NCBI RefSeq assembly: GCF_001314995.1
Contig: NZ_CP012938.1
Coordinates: 1,736,001-1,800,000, forward strand
Direction: 5' to 3'
DNA from: Bacteroides ovatus
Lineage (GTDB): Bacteria; Bacteroidota; Bacteroidia; Bacteroidales; Bacteroidaceae
Length of the DNA: 64,000 nt
Part shown: in pieces, positions 33,086-42,747 of the stretch
Numbering within the stretch: the stretch's first letter is position 1
How the letters are laid out: every line of letters begins with the position of its first letter
Program-made: the position numbers and the translations under genes
Notes under the pieces: model-generated
Databases searched by the model: none
Told to the model about the DNA's origin: nothing
What the model saw: only the letters and a program-made list of their open reading frames with translations

Positions 33086-33502
33086 TTAGTCGAGTTTCTT
33101 ATGGATAAATGTTCCTTCAATCCAATAAGTTGCGTGATTCGATTCAAATTTCAACAAGACATAGCCGGGATCAGTGGGACCACCGGGAAAATGATCGATA
33201 AACCAATCCTGCCAAAGTTCCTGCTTCATCTTTTCGTCAGTTACAACTTCCACTTTCCCCGTTAACGCCACGCTGTCTCCTTTATCCTGAAAGCATAATC
33301 CTGCTTTCGGATTCGATAAGAAATCAATTGTTTTTAGTGAATCTGCTCCGGTAGACATCCAGATAGTGGAAATTCCTTCTGCCAGGATTTTGCTCATCGG
33401 CACAGGACGGGGATAACCTTCTTTATTCACAGAAGCAAGGGTAACTACTTCACATCTCTGCAACAATTCTGTTGCTTTCTCTTTCATTGTTTTTGTGGTC
33501 AT
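33086..33502 (-). CDS. Pyridoxamine 5'-phosphate oxidase-like flavoprotein
   Basis: The 138-aa protein has the split-barrel flavin-binding fold of the PNPOx-like family: ATELLQRCEVVTLASVNKEGYPRPVPMSKI, then IWMSTGADSLKTIDFLSNPKAGLCF and VALTGKVEVVTD. These proteins bind FMN, F420 or haem; many are general-stress proteins. A frame 17 codons longer is rejected because its start lies upstream of the predicted promoter -7 box (33529-33536). The natural substrate is not known. Confidence 0.85.
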   Translation of the reverse strand: MTTKTMKEKATELLQRCEVVTLASVNKEGYPRPVPMSKILAEGISTIWMSTGADSLKTIDFLSNPKAGLCFQDKGDSVALTGKVEVVTDEKMKQELWQDWFIDHFPGGPTDPGYVLLKFESNHATYWIEGTFIHKKLD

Positions 33503-33528
33503 AAATTGATTGTTTTTTATTAACCTTG

Positions 33529-33536
33529 CAAAGGTA
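33529..33536 (-). promoter_or_regulatory. Promoter -7 box for the PNPOx-like gene
   Basis: TACCTTTG on the minus strand, a full consensus match, 26 bp before the start codon at 33502. It decides the start choice. Confidence 0.65.
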
Positions 33537-33583
33537 ACGGCATATCTTCCCATTCTATTGTAAAAAAGCGACTTTTACCTAAT

Positions 33584-34408
33584 CTATCTTTGTGGTTCGA
33601 TATAAGTAAGTGTGGTTTCTTCCGGAACGGTTAGGGAAAGAAAAGACGCAGGAGTATTGCCGGACATCGACTTAATCTCTTTTGAAAAATGCGCTAAATC
33701 ATAGTATCCTGCATCAACTGCCGTAGTCAACAGATTGGCTGATGTTGTGGTTCTCAACAATTCCACAGCATTCTTAAATTTAACAATACGGCTGTATTCT
33801 TTAGGAGTAAATCCGGTATAATGCTTGAACTTTCTCTCAAAATGACGCTGACACAAACAGACATCATCCATCAAGCTGCGAACTGAACGTTTTCCTTTGG
33901 AATGATTAATCATGTTCACTGCCATAGCGACATGAGAATCGGCAGGCTGATAATGACGCGCCAAATATGCCAGCAAATATTCTTCCACTACTCGTATTCG
34001 ATCTGTGACATGCTTCTGCTCACCTAATTTTTCAATAAAAGTGTCATCAAAAACAGCCTTCATCTCATTAGTACTGACTCTGCTATTCACAAATTCGTGT
34101 AGAGGCAGGTTTGTAAAGCAAGACAAACCACAAGGTAAAAAACGAACGCCAAACATGTGAATCGATTCTGTATAAGTGACGAGTTCCGAATATTTTGTCA
34201 TAGGTCCTACAAAATAGGAACGATAGGGTTGCATAATCAGACTCCCTTCTTCAACAGCATTAGCCACCTCTCCCAGCGTAAATATAAAATCGGTACAACC
34301 ATCCGGCAGAATATGGATGCGCATACCATAATCCGGATTGCCCTTAAACTCCCAATAGCTATCAATGTAGGGAACAAGTAAATGAGAAGGCTGATATTCT
34401 GTATACAT
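33584..34408 (-). CDS. AraC family transcriptional regulator
   Basis: The 274-aa protein has an N-terminal sensing domain (about 1-150; YQPSHLLVPYIDSYWEFKG, a DUF6597-like opening) and a C-terminal double helix-turn-helix of AraC type, with RSVRSLMDDVCLCQRHFERKFKHYTGFTPKEYSRIVKFKNAVELL and AGYYDLAHFSKEIKSMSGNTPASF. The start at 34408 is preferred over a frame 30 codons longer, because a -7 box lies at 34425-34432. It is adjacent to and co-directional with the PNPOx-like gene and may regulate it. The effector is unknown. Confidence 0.9.
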   Translation of the reverse strand: MYTEYQPSHLLVPYIDSYWEFKGNPDYGMRIHILPDGCTDFIFTLGEVANAVEEGSLIMQPYRSYFVGPMTKYSELVTYTESIHMFGVRFLPCGLSCFTNLPLHEFVNSRVSTNEMKAVFDDTFIEKLGEQKHVTDRIRVVEEYLLAYLARHYQPADSHVAMAVNMINHSKGKRSVRSLMDDVCLCQRHFERKFKHYTGFTPKEYSRIVKFKNAVELLRTTTSANLLTTAVDAGYYDLAHFSKEIKSMSGNTPASFLSLTVPEETTLTYIEPQR

Positions 34409-34424
34409 GGATCTATTTTGTACG

Positions 34425-34432
34425 CAAATATA
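34425..34432 (-). promoter_or_regulatory. Promoter -7 box for the AraC gene
   Basis: TATATTTG on the minus strand, a full consensus match. The predicted start near 34418 gives a leader of about 10 nt before the chosen start codon at 34408. Confidence 0.6.
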
Positions 34433-34446
34433 GCGAAAATAAATTC

Positions 34447-34619
34447 TAATCAACGATGCGTCCGTTTGCCTTTGCCTTTTGAAGCCATTCAGGGACAATT
34501 TCTTCGAGAAATTTATCTTTGCCTACCTTTTCGGCAGCCATATCCAAACCGATATATTGCTGCGCCTTTTCTTTCGTTGTGATATCCGGAAGCGGAACAT
34601 CACCAGTATATCCGTACGT
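34447..34619 (-). pseudogene. nrfA: Relic of a second nrfA (C-terminal about 57 codons)
   Basis: Read on the minus strand, this stretch encodes YTGDVPLPDITTKEKAQQYI, then a segment ending PEWLQKAKANGRIVD and a TAG stop. It lines up residue by residue with the last 57 residues of the intact NrfA at 3882-5363 (YTGDVPMPDISTKAKAQEYI ... PAWLEKAKENGRLAQK). No haem motif and no start are present. The homology stops abruptly at about 34619, where IS21-like terminal repeats begin. The sequence differs enough from the intact copy to be a diverged second gene rather than a recent duplicate. Confidence 0.85.
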
Positions 34620-34745
34620 TCAATTTGAAGGGGTCACTTTCAGCTGGACAAAAGGGATCAATTTAGATTGGATTCAGGGGATCAATTTGATTTGGACAGG
34701 AGGGGGCAAATGGTCCCGGATTTTCCATTTTGTCCATGCCTTTGG
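34620..34745. mobile_element. IS21-like terminal repeat remnant
   Basis: Four degenerate units of about 22-28 bp follow one another: GGGGTCACTTTCAGCTGGAC, GGGATCAATTTAGATTGGAT, GGGGATCAATTTGATTTGGAC and GGGGGCAAATGG. Multiple short terminal repeats of this kind are typical of IS21-family ends. No transposase gene (istA/istB) is present, so only one end remains. It directly abuts the truncated nrfA relic, suggesting insertion followed by deletion. The family assignment rests on pattern memory, not on a search. Confidence 0.5.
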
Positions 34746-34895
34746 TTTATGTCGAACAAAAATAGTGTAAATTCTTTAAAAGAAGAGTTTTTTATTGGAA
34801 ATGTTTCCCCAAAGTCCATTTTAATTCAATTTTTAGTAAAAGGTTTCTATTTGCCAATCCTGTTACTATATTTTCTCCAACCTCATTTTTTATGC

Positions 34896-34903
34896 TATAT
34901 TTG
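34896..34903 (+). promoter_or_regulatory. Promoter -7 box for the exonuclease gene
   Basis: TATATTTG, a full consensus match, 23 bp upstream of the start codon at 34927. A -33 TTTG at standard distance is not clear. Confidence 0.6.
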
Positions 34904-34926
34904 TATCCGAAAAAATAATAGAAACG

Positions 34927-35523
34927 ATGATAAACTTTGCAGCTATCGACTTTGAAACAGCCAACGGCAAACGTACCAGCGTATGCAGTGTTGGGGTTGT
35001 CATCGTAAGGGAAGGAAAAATAACGAATAAAATCTATCGTCTGATCCGTCCCCGCCCCAATTATTATACGCAATGGACCACAGCTGTTCATGGCTTAACT
35101 TACGACGACACGATGGAAGCCGACGAATTTCCGGAAGTATGGGCGGAAATCAAACCATTGATAGACGGTCTGCCACTTGTAGCGCACAACAGTCCTTTTG
35201 ATGAAGGTTGTCTCCGGGCGGTTCACGAATTATATGACATGACTTATCCTGATTATAAGTTTTATTGTACTTGCCGTACTTCGAGGAAAGTCTTTGGAAA
35301 AGATTTGCCCAATCATCAGTTGCATACGGTAGCAGAACGATGCGGATATCATTTAGAGAATCACCACCACGCACTGGCAGATGCAGAGGCTTGCGCACAA
35401 ATAGCTTTACTTATTATTCCCGAACCGAAAAAAGAAAGAAAAACAAAGAAAGCTGATAAAGATATACATGTTGGAGATTTATTCGCTTCACTTATTCCTC
35501 AACCAGTGAAAAAGAGCAAATGA
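34927..35523 (+). CDS. DnaQ-like 3'-5' exonuclease (DEDDh)
   Basis: The 198-aa protein has the three exonuclease motifs: ExoI FAAIDFETAN (Asp and Glu), ExoII LVAHNSPFDEG (Asp), and ExoIII HHALADAEA (the catalytic His and Asp). It resembles the DNA polymerase III epsilon proofreading subunit, but is a stand-alone protein with a basic C-terminal tail (EPKKERKTKKADKD). It should trim single-stranded 3' ends of DNA or RNA; the substrate is not known. It is followed by a strong hairpin. No operon partner is present. Confidence 0.9.
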   Translation: MINFAAIDFETANGKRTSVCSVGVVIVREGKITNKIYRLIRPRPNYYTQWTTAVHGLTYDDTMEADEFPEVWAEIKPLIDGLPLVAHNSPFDEGCLRAVHELYDMTYPDYKFYCTCRTSRKVFGKDLPNHQLHTVAERCGYHLENHHHALADAEACAQIALLIIPEPKKERKTKKADKDIHVGDLFASLIPQPVKKSK

Positions 35524-35524
35524 A

Positions 35525-35568
35525 AAACACTACAACTATTATTTCAATCAATAATAGCCGTAGTGTTT
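35525..35568 (+). terminator. Terminator hairpin after the exonuclease gene
   Basis: AAACACTAC/GTAGTGTTT (9 bp), an AA/CC mismatch, then CTATTATT/AATAATAG (8 bp) around a 6-nt loop. It starts right after the exonuclease stop and faces the convergent uxuA. Confidence 0.75.
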
Positions 35569-35597
35569 GATAATAAAGTGCTAACTATGTACTTCGA

Positions 35598-36782
<1,185 letters not shown>

Positions 36783-36830
36783 TTACAAGTTACTAATTAT
36801 GATTAAAAACAGAATGATACCATCCCAATA

Positions 36831-37643
36831 TTAGATAGAGAATGCATCAAATCCACCGTCGATAACAGCTACTGTACCTGTTACGAAATTAGAAGCATCG
36901 CTAATCAAATAATGGATTGTTCCATAAAGGTCTTCCGGTTCACCGAAACGGTTGAATGGAGTATGAGCGAGAATGGTCTTTGAACGATCGGTCAGAGAAC
37001 CATCCGGATTAGTCAATAACGCACGATTCTGATCGGTCAGGAAAAATCCCGGAGCGATGGCATTTACACGCAGACCGTTACCGAATTTCAAAGCCAGTTC
37101 GCCAGCCATATATTTAGTAAAGTTGGCAATAGCTGCTTTTGCCGCACCATAACCTACCACACGGGTCAATGGACGAAGAGCCGATTCAGAACAGAAGTTT
37201 ACAATAGAACCTTTCTTCTGTTCTACCATAATTTCAGCAAATACCATCGTAGGCAATACTGTACCGAAAAGGTTCAAATCCACTACTTTCTTGAATGCGT
37301 CAATCTGTAAATCGAAAAAAGTTTTATCCGGAGCAATAGTTGCACCTGCCATGTTACCTCCGGCAGCGTTCAACAATACATCAATACGGCCATAAGCCTT
37401 CATGATTTCCACTTTGTTGCCTTCCAACACTTCTTTATCCATCACATCCGTGTAAAGGAACATGGCTTCATTTCCTTCGGCTTTGATACTGTCTACCAAT
37501 GCTTTTCCTGCTTCTCCACTTCTGTCGAGCACAACTACTTTTGCACCTTCCTTTGCGAGATACGCAGCAATACCTTTACCTAAAATACCAGCTCCACCGG
37601 TGATAACAACTACTTTGCCTTTTACGTTAAATAATTCATTCAT
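36831..37643 (-). CDS. SDR oxidoreductase, probable D-mannonate oxidoreductase
   Basis: The 270-aa short-chain dehydrogenase has the nucleotide-binding motif TGGAGILGKGIA near residue 15, NAAGG around residue 92, the catalytic Ser and YGAAK (Tyr-x-x-x-Lys), and ends in VTGTVAVIDGGFDAFSI. In Bacteroides an SDR of this type next to uxuA replaces the classical UxuB and reduces fructuronate to mannonate. That reaction is inferred from its place between the regulator and uxuA. It lies 63 bp upstream of uxuA and 22 bp after the regulator gene. Confidence 0.85.
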   Translation of the reverse strand: MNELFNVKGKVVVITGGAGILGKGIAAYLAKEGAKVVVLDRSGEAGKALVDSIKAEGNEAMFLYTDVMDKEVLEGNKVEIMKAYGRIDVLLNAAGGNMAGATIAPDKTFFDLQIDAFKKVVDLNLFGTVLPTMVFAEIMVEQKKGSIVNFCSESALRPLTRVVGYGAAKAAIANFTKYMAGELALKFGNGLRVNAIAPGFFLTDQNRALLTNPDGSLTDRSKTILAHTPFNRFGEPEDLYGTIHYLISDASNFVTGTVAVIDGGFDAFSI

Positions 37644-37664
37644 GGTTCTTACAAATTTATATGT

Positions 37665-38738
37665 TTATAATTTATTGTTCAGATAATATTTCAGATTCTC
37701 TTTGAGAAGAATATCGATAGGCATCAAATTAACCTTTTCACTGCCCTGTTTGAACAACAGATGATTACACAATGATTTAATACCATCATATCCCTGACGC
37801 TCCGGACGCTGCGCAATCAATGCGGTTATGACACCTTCGGAAAGCAACTGTGTATTTCTCCCGATAAGGTCATAACCAACCAATTTAACAGACTGCATTC
37901 CTCTCGCTTTCAGGTAATTCCCTAAAATATAACAAGTTGAATTGAAGATAACAGCCCCATTTATATTTGGATTAGCTTCAAATATTTCATCCAGTTTCAT
38001 GAAGTTATACACTGAATCATTTATTTTCAACTCCACTTCATGCAGATTTCCGTTGAACCCTGTTTCCGTGAGATAATGGCAGAAACCTTCGCGCCTGTTC
38101 TTTCCCTGATTAGAGTCATTCTTCCCACTATGAATAATTCGCGCCATCAATATATCGGAAGACGAAGAAAGCCGGTCCATCAACAATCTGGCAGCAATCA
38201 CTCCGGCATCATAAGACTCCGTTCCGAAATAAGCCAGTTGATGTTGCCCTCCAATGTTGGAGTCAACATACACATAAGGTATTTCATTCCTGTCAAGTTC
38301 CTGCGAAAGCCGGATAACAGAATCCGTAAACAAAGTCGCAATCAATACACCATCTACTTTCTCATTCAGCAGATTACGGATGATATCATCAAAAGTCTTG
38401 TTATTATATTGATCGAAAAAGAGTTTGGTAATGGTGATGTTATACGATTCCATTTCCGACGCTGCTTTATCTATACCTTCCGAAATAGCTTCCCAATACT
38501 CTCCCTGAACAAAAGAAGGAGTAATCGCTAGAAGATGATATTGCTTTTTGGAGGCCGCCAATGAACGTGCCATCAGATTGGGCTGGTAATGTACCATCTC
38601 CAGAATCGCCTGTACCTTTTTCCTATTTTCTTCAGATACCCTACCACGATTATGGATTACACGATCTACCGTGCCAACAGAGACACCTGCCATCTTAGCA
38701 ATGTCTACAATCCGAATATTTGAAAACTCTTTATCCAT
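37665..38738 (-). CDS. LacI family transcriptional regulator of the mannonate operon
   Basis: The 357-aa protein has an N-terminal LacI helix-turn-helix with hinge (IRIVDIAKMAGVSVGTVDRVIHNRGRVSEENRKKVQAIL) and a C-terminal periplasmic-binding-protein-like sensing domain. It is the first gene of the operon with the SDR and uxuA genes. A palindrome of LacI-operator type (GTGTGTGCGCACACAC) sits directly upstream of its promoter and a second 193 bp further away, so autoregulation through looping is likely. The inducer is probably a hexuronate or mannonate; this is inference. Confidence 0.93.
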   Translation of the reverse strand: MDKEFSNIRIVDIAKMAGVSVGTVDRVIHNRGRVSEENRKKVQAILEMVHYQPNLMARSLAASKKQYHLLAITPSFVQGEYWEAISEGIDKAASEMESYNITITKLFFDQYNNKTFDDIIRNLLNEKVDGVLIATLFTDSVIRLSQELDRNEIPYVYVDSNIGGQHQLAYFGTESYDAGVIAARLLMDRLSSSSDILMARIIHSGKNDSNQGKNRREGFCHYLTETGFNGNLHEVELKINDSVYNFMKLDEIFEANPNINGAVIFNSTCYILGNYLKARGMQSVKLVGYDLIGRNTQLLSEGVITALIAQRPERQGYDGIKSLCNHLLFKQGSEKVNLMPIDILLKENLKYYLNNKL

Positions 38739-38767
38739 TTATTGATAAGTATCTTGTTTTTCATCGA

Positions 38768-38798
38768 CAAAAGTAAAATGAATTATTGAATTAAGCAA
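38768..38798 (-). promoter_or_regulatory. Promoter of the LacI-SDR-uxuA operon
   Basis: TTG (38796-38798) and TACTTTTG (38768-38775) on the minus strand with 20 bp between them, a good Bacteroides promoter. The leader would be about 25 nt. Confidence 0.75.
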
Positions 38799-38800
38799 TA

Positions 38801-38816
38801 GTGTGTGCGCACACAC
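38801..38816. promoter_or_regulatory. LacI-type operator candidate 1
   Basis: GTGTGTGCGCACACAC is a perfect 16-bp palindrome with the central CG common in LacI-family operators. It touches the -33 box of the operon promoter. Confidence 0.7.
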
Positions 38817-39008
38817 ATAACATACAATAAAGAACATATTATTAATAATCAGCTAGTTAACCAGAACAACCAGGAAGTATACATGTTGTTAAACATAAGA
38901 AAAAGTAAAGATAGTATAGAGAAAAAAGCATTTATCAGATGAGAAATCAGAGGGAAAATAGCTTTTGATTCTTGAAGGAAGTGAAAATAATGGAGAAGAC
39001 ACACCAAT

Positions 39009-39026
39009 ATGTGTTCGTGCACACAT
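39009..39026. promoter_or_regulatory. LacI-type operator candidate 2
   Basis: ATGTGTTCGTGCACACAT is an 18-bp palindrome with two mismatched positions and the same TGTG...CACA arms as candidate 1. It is about 208 bp from it centre to centre, close to a whole number (about 20) of helical turns. Confidence 0.55.
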
Positions 39027-39083
39027 CATTCAAATAGTGACTGATAAGGCTAGAAATAAAAGATTAAACGTATATAAAATAAA

Positions 39084-39121
39084 ACAGGTAACCGATTCTA
39101 TTTAAATCGATTACCCGTTTT
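39084..39121 (-). terminator. Terminator after the small YtxH-like gene
   Basis: On the minus strand AACGGGTAATCGATT and AATCGGTTACCTGTT pair over 15 positions (three G-U) around a 7-nt loop, followed by TTTTATTTT. It lies just past the stop at 39129. Confidence 0.8.
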
Positions 39122-39128
39122 GGAGTTC

Positions 39129-39416
39129 TTATTTCCCCCACTTATCTTTTGCTTTTCCAGCCACTTTATCGGCTTCATCTGCTACTTTATCAGCAATTTC
39201 CGCACCGGCTTCTACTGCTTTAAGTCCAAGATCCACTGCTTTTCTTTCAGCATGAGCAGCAGCTATTTCAGCATCACGACCTATGCGATGGATAGCATTA
39301 TAAATTTCACTTTCTAATTGTTTTGCTTTTGCTGTACGTGAAAGACGATAAGCTACTGCGCCAAGGATTGACCCAATTCCGAGTCCAATCCAGAAATTTC
39401 CATGTCTACATTCCAT
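39129..39416 (-). CDS. Small YtxH-like membrane protein
   Basis: The 95-aa protein has one membrane segment (FWIGLGIGSILGAVAYRL, about residues 7-24), followed by a long charged helical tail rich in Ala, Glu and Lys (heptad-like EIADKVADEADKVAGKAKDKWGK). The layout resembles YtxH-type general-stress proteins. The start at 39416 is the ATG; a TTG two codons upstream is less likely. It is next to and co-directional with the GlsB/YeaQ gene, another stress-type small membrane protein. Function is not established. Confidence 0.7.
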   Translation of the reverse strand: MECRHGNFWIGLGIGSILGAVAYRLSRTAKAKQLESEIYNAIHRIGRDAEIAAAHAERKAVDLGLKAVEAGAEIADKVADEADKVAGKAKDKWGK

Positions 39417-39460
39417 AATCAAGTTCTGTTTTTAGGATTAAAAATAAATTATATAAATAT

Positions 39461-39706
39461 CTATTTAGATTTCGAGAATAAAGAAGCAATCCACAATACA
39501 AGGATAGCTCCTACGGTGGAAGTTATCAAACTTCCGATCAGTCCTGAAGCTGCCAGTCCGAAAAGGGCAAACACCCAACCGCCCAGTACACCTCCAAGAA
39601 TACCAAGTAATAAATTTATAACAAGACCAAAACCTCCGCCGCGCATTATTTTACCTGCGAGGAATCCAGCCACAATACCAATAACGATATACCATATAAA
39701 GCCCAT
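39461..39706 (-). CDS. GlsB/YeaQ/YmgE family stress membrane protein
   Basis: The 81-aa protein has three hydrophobic segments and the family pattern IVAGFLAGKIMRGGGFGLVINLLLGILGGVLGGWVF, formerly called transglycosylase-associated protein. Members are induced by stress in other bacteria; the molecular role is unknown. It lies 44 bp upstream of the YtxH-like gene and shares its strand, so the two likely form an operon. A possible -7 box TATATTTG lies at 39834-39841 on the minus strand, giving a long leader. Confidence 0.88.
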   Translation of the reverse strand: MGFIWYIVIGIVAGFLAGKIMRGGGFGLVINLLLGILGGVLGGWVFALFGLAASGLIGSLITSTVGAILVLWIASLFSKSK

Positions 39707-39843
39707 ATAATCCTCCTTTTTTATTTAACAACAGTAGGTATGAAGAATAGTTCAGTCACTCAAAACTGAATTAACGACAATTTACAATCCTTAGTCTTAG
39801 AGCTTTATTCCTATCATATTGAATTAATCACAGCAAATATATA

Positions 39844-39872
39844 TTGAGAAACGGGAAGTTTCCGTACCTTTG
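39844..39872 (+). promoter_or_regulatory. Promoter of the MFS transporter gene
   Basis: TTG (39844-39846) and TACCTTTG (39865-39872) with 18 bp between them, matching the Bacteroides consensus. The predicted start near 39878 gives a leader of about 36 nt. Confidence 0.75.
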
Positions 39873-39913
39873 CAGCCGATTTTTCAGGAACACTTCAATA
39901 GTAAATAGGTATT

Positions 39914-41119
39914 ATGGTACAGAATCAGGAACAACCCGTAGGAAAAATTACATTTTCCATTTTGATTGCATTGAGTCTTTCGCATTGCCTCAACGATCTT
40001 TTACAGTCGGTGCTATCAGCATCTTATCCTTTATTTAAAGATGATTTAGGACTTAGTTTCGCGCAAATCGGACTTATCACACTAGTTTATCAACTTTCCG
40101 CTTCAGTTTTTCAACCGATTACCGGAATTTTCTTTGATAAGCATCCCGTCGCATGGTCATTGCCTATCGGAATGAGCTTTACACTGATTGGTTTGATAAA
40201 CTTAGCATTCTCTGATAATCTATACTGGATATTAGCCTCCGTATTCTTAATCGGAATTGGCTCTTCCGTACTGCATCCGGAAGCCTCCCGTATCACGTTC
40301 CTTGCCTCCGGCGGAAAACGTGGACTGGCACAATCACTCTTTCAGGTAGGTGGCAACTTCGGAGGTTCATTAGGTCCTTTACTGGTTGCTCTATTGGTGG
40401 CTCCTTATGGCAGACAACATCTCATCGTATTTGCATTTGTGGCTTTAGCTGCTATCGGAGTGATGTACCCAATTTGCAAATGGTATAAATCATATCTAAA
40501 CCGGATGAAAGCACAGACTGTCAGTGTTAGAAAACCTGTTCATCTTCCTTTGCCTATGGATAAGACAGCCCTTTCAATCGCGATATTGCTGATTCTGATT
40601 TTCTCCAAATATATCTATATGGCAAGTCTCACGAGTTATTATACTTTCTATTTGATTCATAAATTCAATGTAAGTGTACAAGATTCGCAGCTATATTTAT
40701 TTATCTTTCTGGTAGCTACTGCTATCGGAACATTAATCGGCGGACCTGTCGGTGACCGTATCGGTCGGAAGTATGTGATTTGGGCTTCTATTTTAGGAGC
40801 TGCCCCGTTCAGTTTACTAATGCCACATGCTAATTTGATGTGGACTATTATCCTTAGCTTCTGTGTGGGATTGATGCTTTCTTCCGCTTTTCCCGCCATA
40901 TTGCTTTATGCACAGGAATTGCTTCCTACCAAGCTCGGATTAATATCAGGGTTATTCTTTGGATTTGCATTCGGGGTGGCTGGTGTAGCATCTGCTGTAC
41001 TCGGTAATTTAGCGGATAAAACGAGTATTGAATATGTATATAATATCTGTGCTTATATGCCGCTACTAGGATTGGTCACATTCTTTTTACCTAATTTGAA
41101 GAAGAAAAAAATAGAATAA
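39914..41119 (+). CDS. MFS transporter, fosmidomycin-resistance-like
   Basis: The 401-aa carrier has about 12 membrane segments. The opening ALSLSHCLNDLLQSVLSASYPLFKDDLGLSFAQIGLITLVYQLSASVFQP matches the fosmidomycin-resistance (Fsr) branch of the major facilitator family. Typical MFS loops follow: GGKRGLAQSLFQVGGNFGGSLGP and GPVGDRIGRKYVIW. It probably exports a small molecule or drug by proton antiport. It stands alone with its own promoter and a hairpin shared with the convergent susD gene. The substrate is not known. Confidence 0.88.
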   Translation: MVQNQEQPVGKITFSILIALSLSHCLNDLLQSVLSASYPLFKDDLGLSFAQIGLITLVYQLSASVFQPITGIFFDKHPVAWSLPIGMSFTLIGLINLAFSDNLYWILASVFLIGIGSSVLHPEASRITFLASGGKRGLAQSLFQVGGNFGGSLGPLLVALLVAPYGRQHLIVFAFVALAAIGVMYPICKWYKSYLNRMKAQTVSVRKPVHLPLPMDKTALSIAILLILIFSKYIYMASLTSYYTFYLIHKFNVSVQDSQLYLFIFLVATAIGTLIGGPVGDRIGRKYVIWASILGAAPFSLLMPHANLMWTIILSFCVGLMLSSAFPAILLYAQELLPTKLGLISGLFFGFAFGVAGVASAVLGNLADKTSIEYVYNICAYMPLLGLVTFFLPNLKKKKIE

Positions 41120-41180
41120 GATTAGATTAAATAAAATAGGGTGTGTCACATTTTGCGCTCCCTCTTTTCCAAAGAAAACG

Positions 41181-41211
41181 ACCGGTATGCGTCGTCACGA
41201 CGTATACCGGT
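41181..41211. terminator. Bidirectional terminator between MFS and susD genes
   Basis: ACCGGTATGCGTCGT (41181-41195) and ACGACGTATACCGGT (41197-41211) pair along 15 positions with one G-U; the effective loop is about 5 nt. On the minus strand a CGTTTTC tail follows. It serves the convergent MFS and SusD genes. Confidence 0.8.
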
Positions 41212-41251
41212 CTACAAGTTAAGGTCAAAGTCAAAAAATTAAGAGAGCTAT

Positions 41252-42733
41252 TTATATGTTAGGGTTAGCGTTAATTTCTTTCTGTGGAATAGCATATAAA
41301 TAATAGGTGCTATTTACTGTAAACGGTTTACCGTTCGGGAAGTTAAGGAACCAATGTCCCAGAGGATTTCGTTTTTCAAAGCTACCACCCTCCTGCCAGC
41401 AATCGACTTCTGTCTTTTGCATCTCATCCGATAAAGCAGCACGTTCTACTGCCTTTTGTGTACGAAGTATATCGGTAATACCAAATCCTTCTCCCCAAAG
41501 TTCACGGCGACGTTCCATCAGAATCTCATTGATTACATCTTCCTGTGATTTTCCTGTCACCTCATAATCCCCTACTCCACGGGCATTACGCAATGTATTC
41601 AATGGAGCTACAGCCTGTGCCAACGCTACACCATCACGAACTTTCGCCTCCGCTTCTATCAAATACATTTCAGCAGCACGCATCAAGACCAGATCAGCCG
41701 TATCATCTGCACGCATGTGAAATTTCTTATATCCCAAATATCCTTCACGCATCCATTGAAACAAAGGTAAACGAATATCACCTTCGGTAAATGTATCTTT
41801 CAGATGGGGATCAGCCATAAAGCTGCTATATGCTCCTACGTATGTTGCATCCAAATAATAGAAATTATAGCTGGCATCCGATTGGGAAGGAATTTGAGGA
41901 AATCCCCATATCCATTCTTTATTGGAAATATTATTAAAACCTTCATACTCGGCTGTAGTTGTCATCAACGTATATCCTGCACGTGCTGCTTCAGCAGCTT
42001 TCGCAGCTTCTTCCCACTGTCCTGTCAGCAAGTAAGCACGAGCCAAAAGACCGTTGACTACTGCTACATTTGGTTTGAACTTTTGATTATCACCGCTGCG
42101 GACATAGTTTTTCAAATAGTCCTTCGCCAAAGTGAGGTCGTCGAAAATAAGCTGATAAACCTGTGCCACTGTTGATTTTCCTTTCGGTACAGTGGAGCTA
42201 TTGCTAGGTTCGGTATATATAGGAACACACGAAGCATCTTTATCTTTCAAGTAGGTGAATTGATAATGCTGTACCAAGTGCAAATAACAAAAGGCGCGTA
42301 ATGCCAATGCTTGTCCCTGTGCCTGACGGAGTTCTTCCGAATCCCCCTTGATAGAAATGGCAGTGTTACAATTATCTATCGTTTTATATATCAGATACCA
42401 GGCAAACTCTGTTCTACCATTTGAGGATTGCGCTATATCATTAAACTGATACGAAGAGTTAAAACCATATTTCGGACGGGAAACAATATCACTTGCCATC
42501 ATATCATCCAGACACTGAAGTGCCCGATAACCGATATTGGCATAGGTACTTGAATAATCAAACAGATTATACCAGGCACCATTCACAAGTGCCTCCGCAT
42601 TTTCGGGTACAGATACCTTATCCGAACTTACCGCATCTGTGGGGTCCGTATCCAAAAAACTGCTGCTACAACTCGTTGCCAGGAAAAGTCCGGCAACTGC
42701 CGCAAGAATGGATTGAATTTTTATTTTTCTCAT
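41252..42733 (-). CDS. SusD/RagB family lipoprotein (second SusC/D pair)
   Basis: The 493-aa lipoprotein has lipobox LATSC near residue 22, then SSSFLDTDPTDAVSSDKV. TPR-like helices include GQALALRAFCYLHLVQHYQF. The SusD C-terminal signature is ILMERRRELWGEGFGITDILRTQKAVER. It ends with PQKEINANPNI, as normal for the family. It follows its SusC by 14 bp. No glycoside hydrolase, sigma factor or hybrid regulator is near, so the nutrient is unknown; some such orphan pairs import peptides or simple glycans. Confidence 0.94.
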   Translation of the reverse strand: MRKIKIQSILAAVAGLFLATSCSSSFLDTDPTDAVSSDKVSVPENAEALVNGAWYNLFDYSSTYANIGYRALQCLDDMMASDIVSRPKYGFNSSYQFNDIAQSSNGRTEFAWYLIYKTIDNCNTAISIKGDSEELRQAQGQALALRAFCYLHLVQHYQFTYLKDKDASCVPIYTEPSNSSTVPKGKSTVAQVYQLIFDDLTLAKDYLKNYVRSGDNQKFKPNVAVVNGLLARAYLLTGQWEEAAKAAEAARAGYTLMTTTAEYEGFNNISNKEWIWGFPQIPSQSDASYNFYYLDATYVGAYSSFMADPHLKDTFTEGDIRLPLFQWMREGYLGYKKFHMRADDTADLVLMRAAEMYLIEAEAKVRDGVALAQAVAPLNTLRNARGVGDYEVTGKSQEDVINEILMERRRELWGEGFGITDILRTQKAVERAALSDEMQKTEVDCWQEGGSFEKRNPLGHWFLNFPNGKPFTVNSTYYLYAIPQKEINANPNI

Positions 42734-42747
42734 AATTTAGTCTGAAT

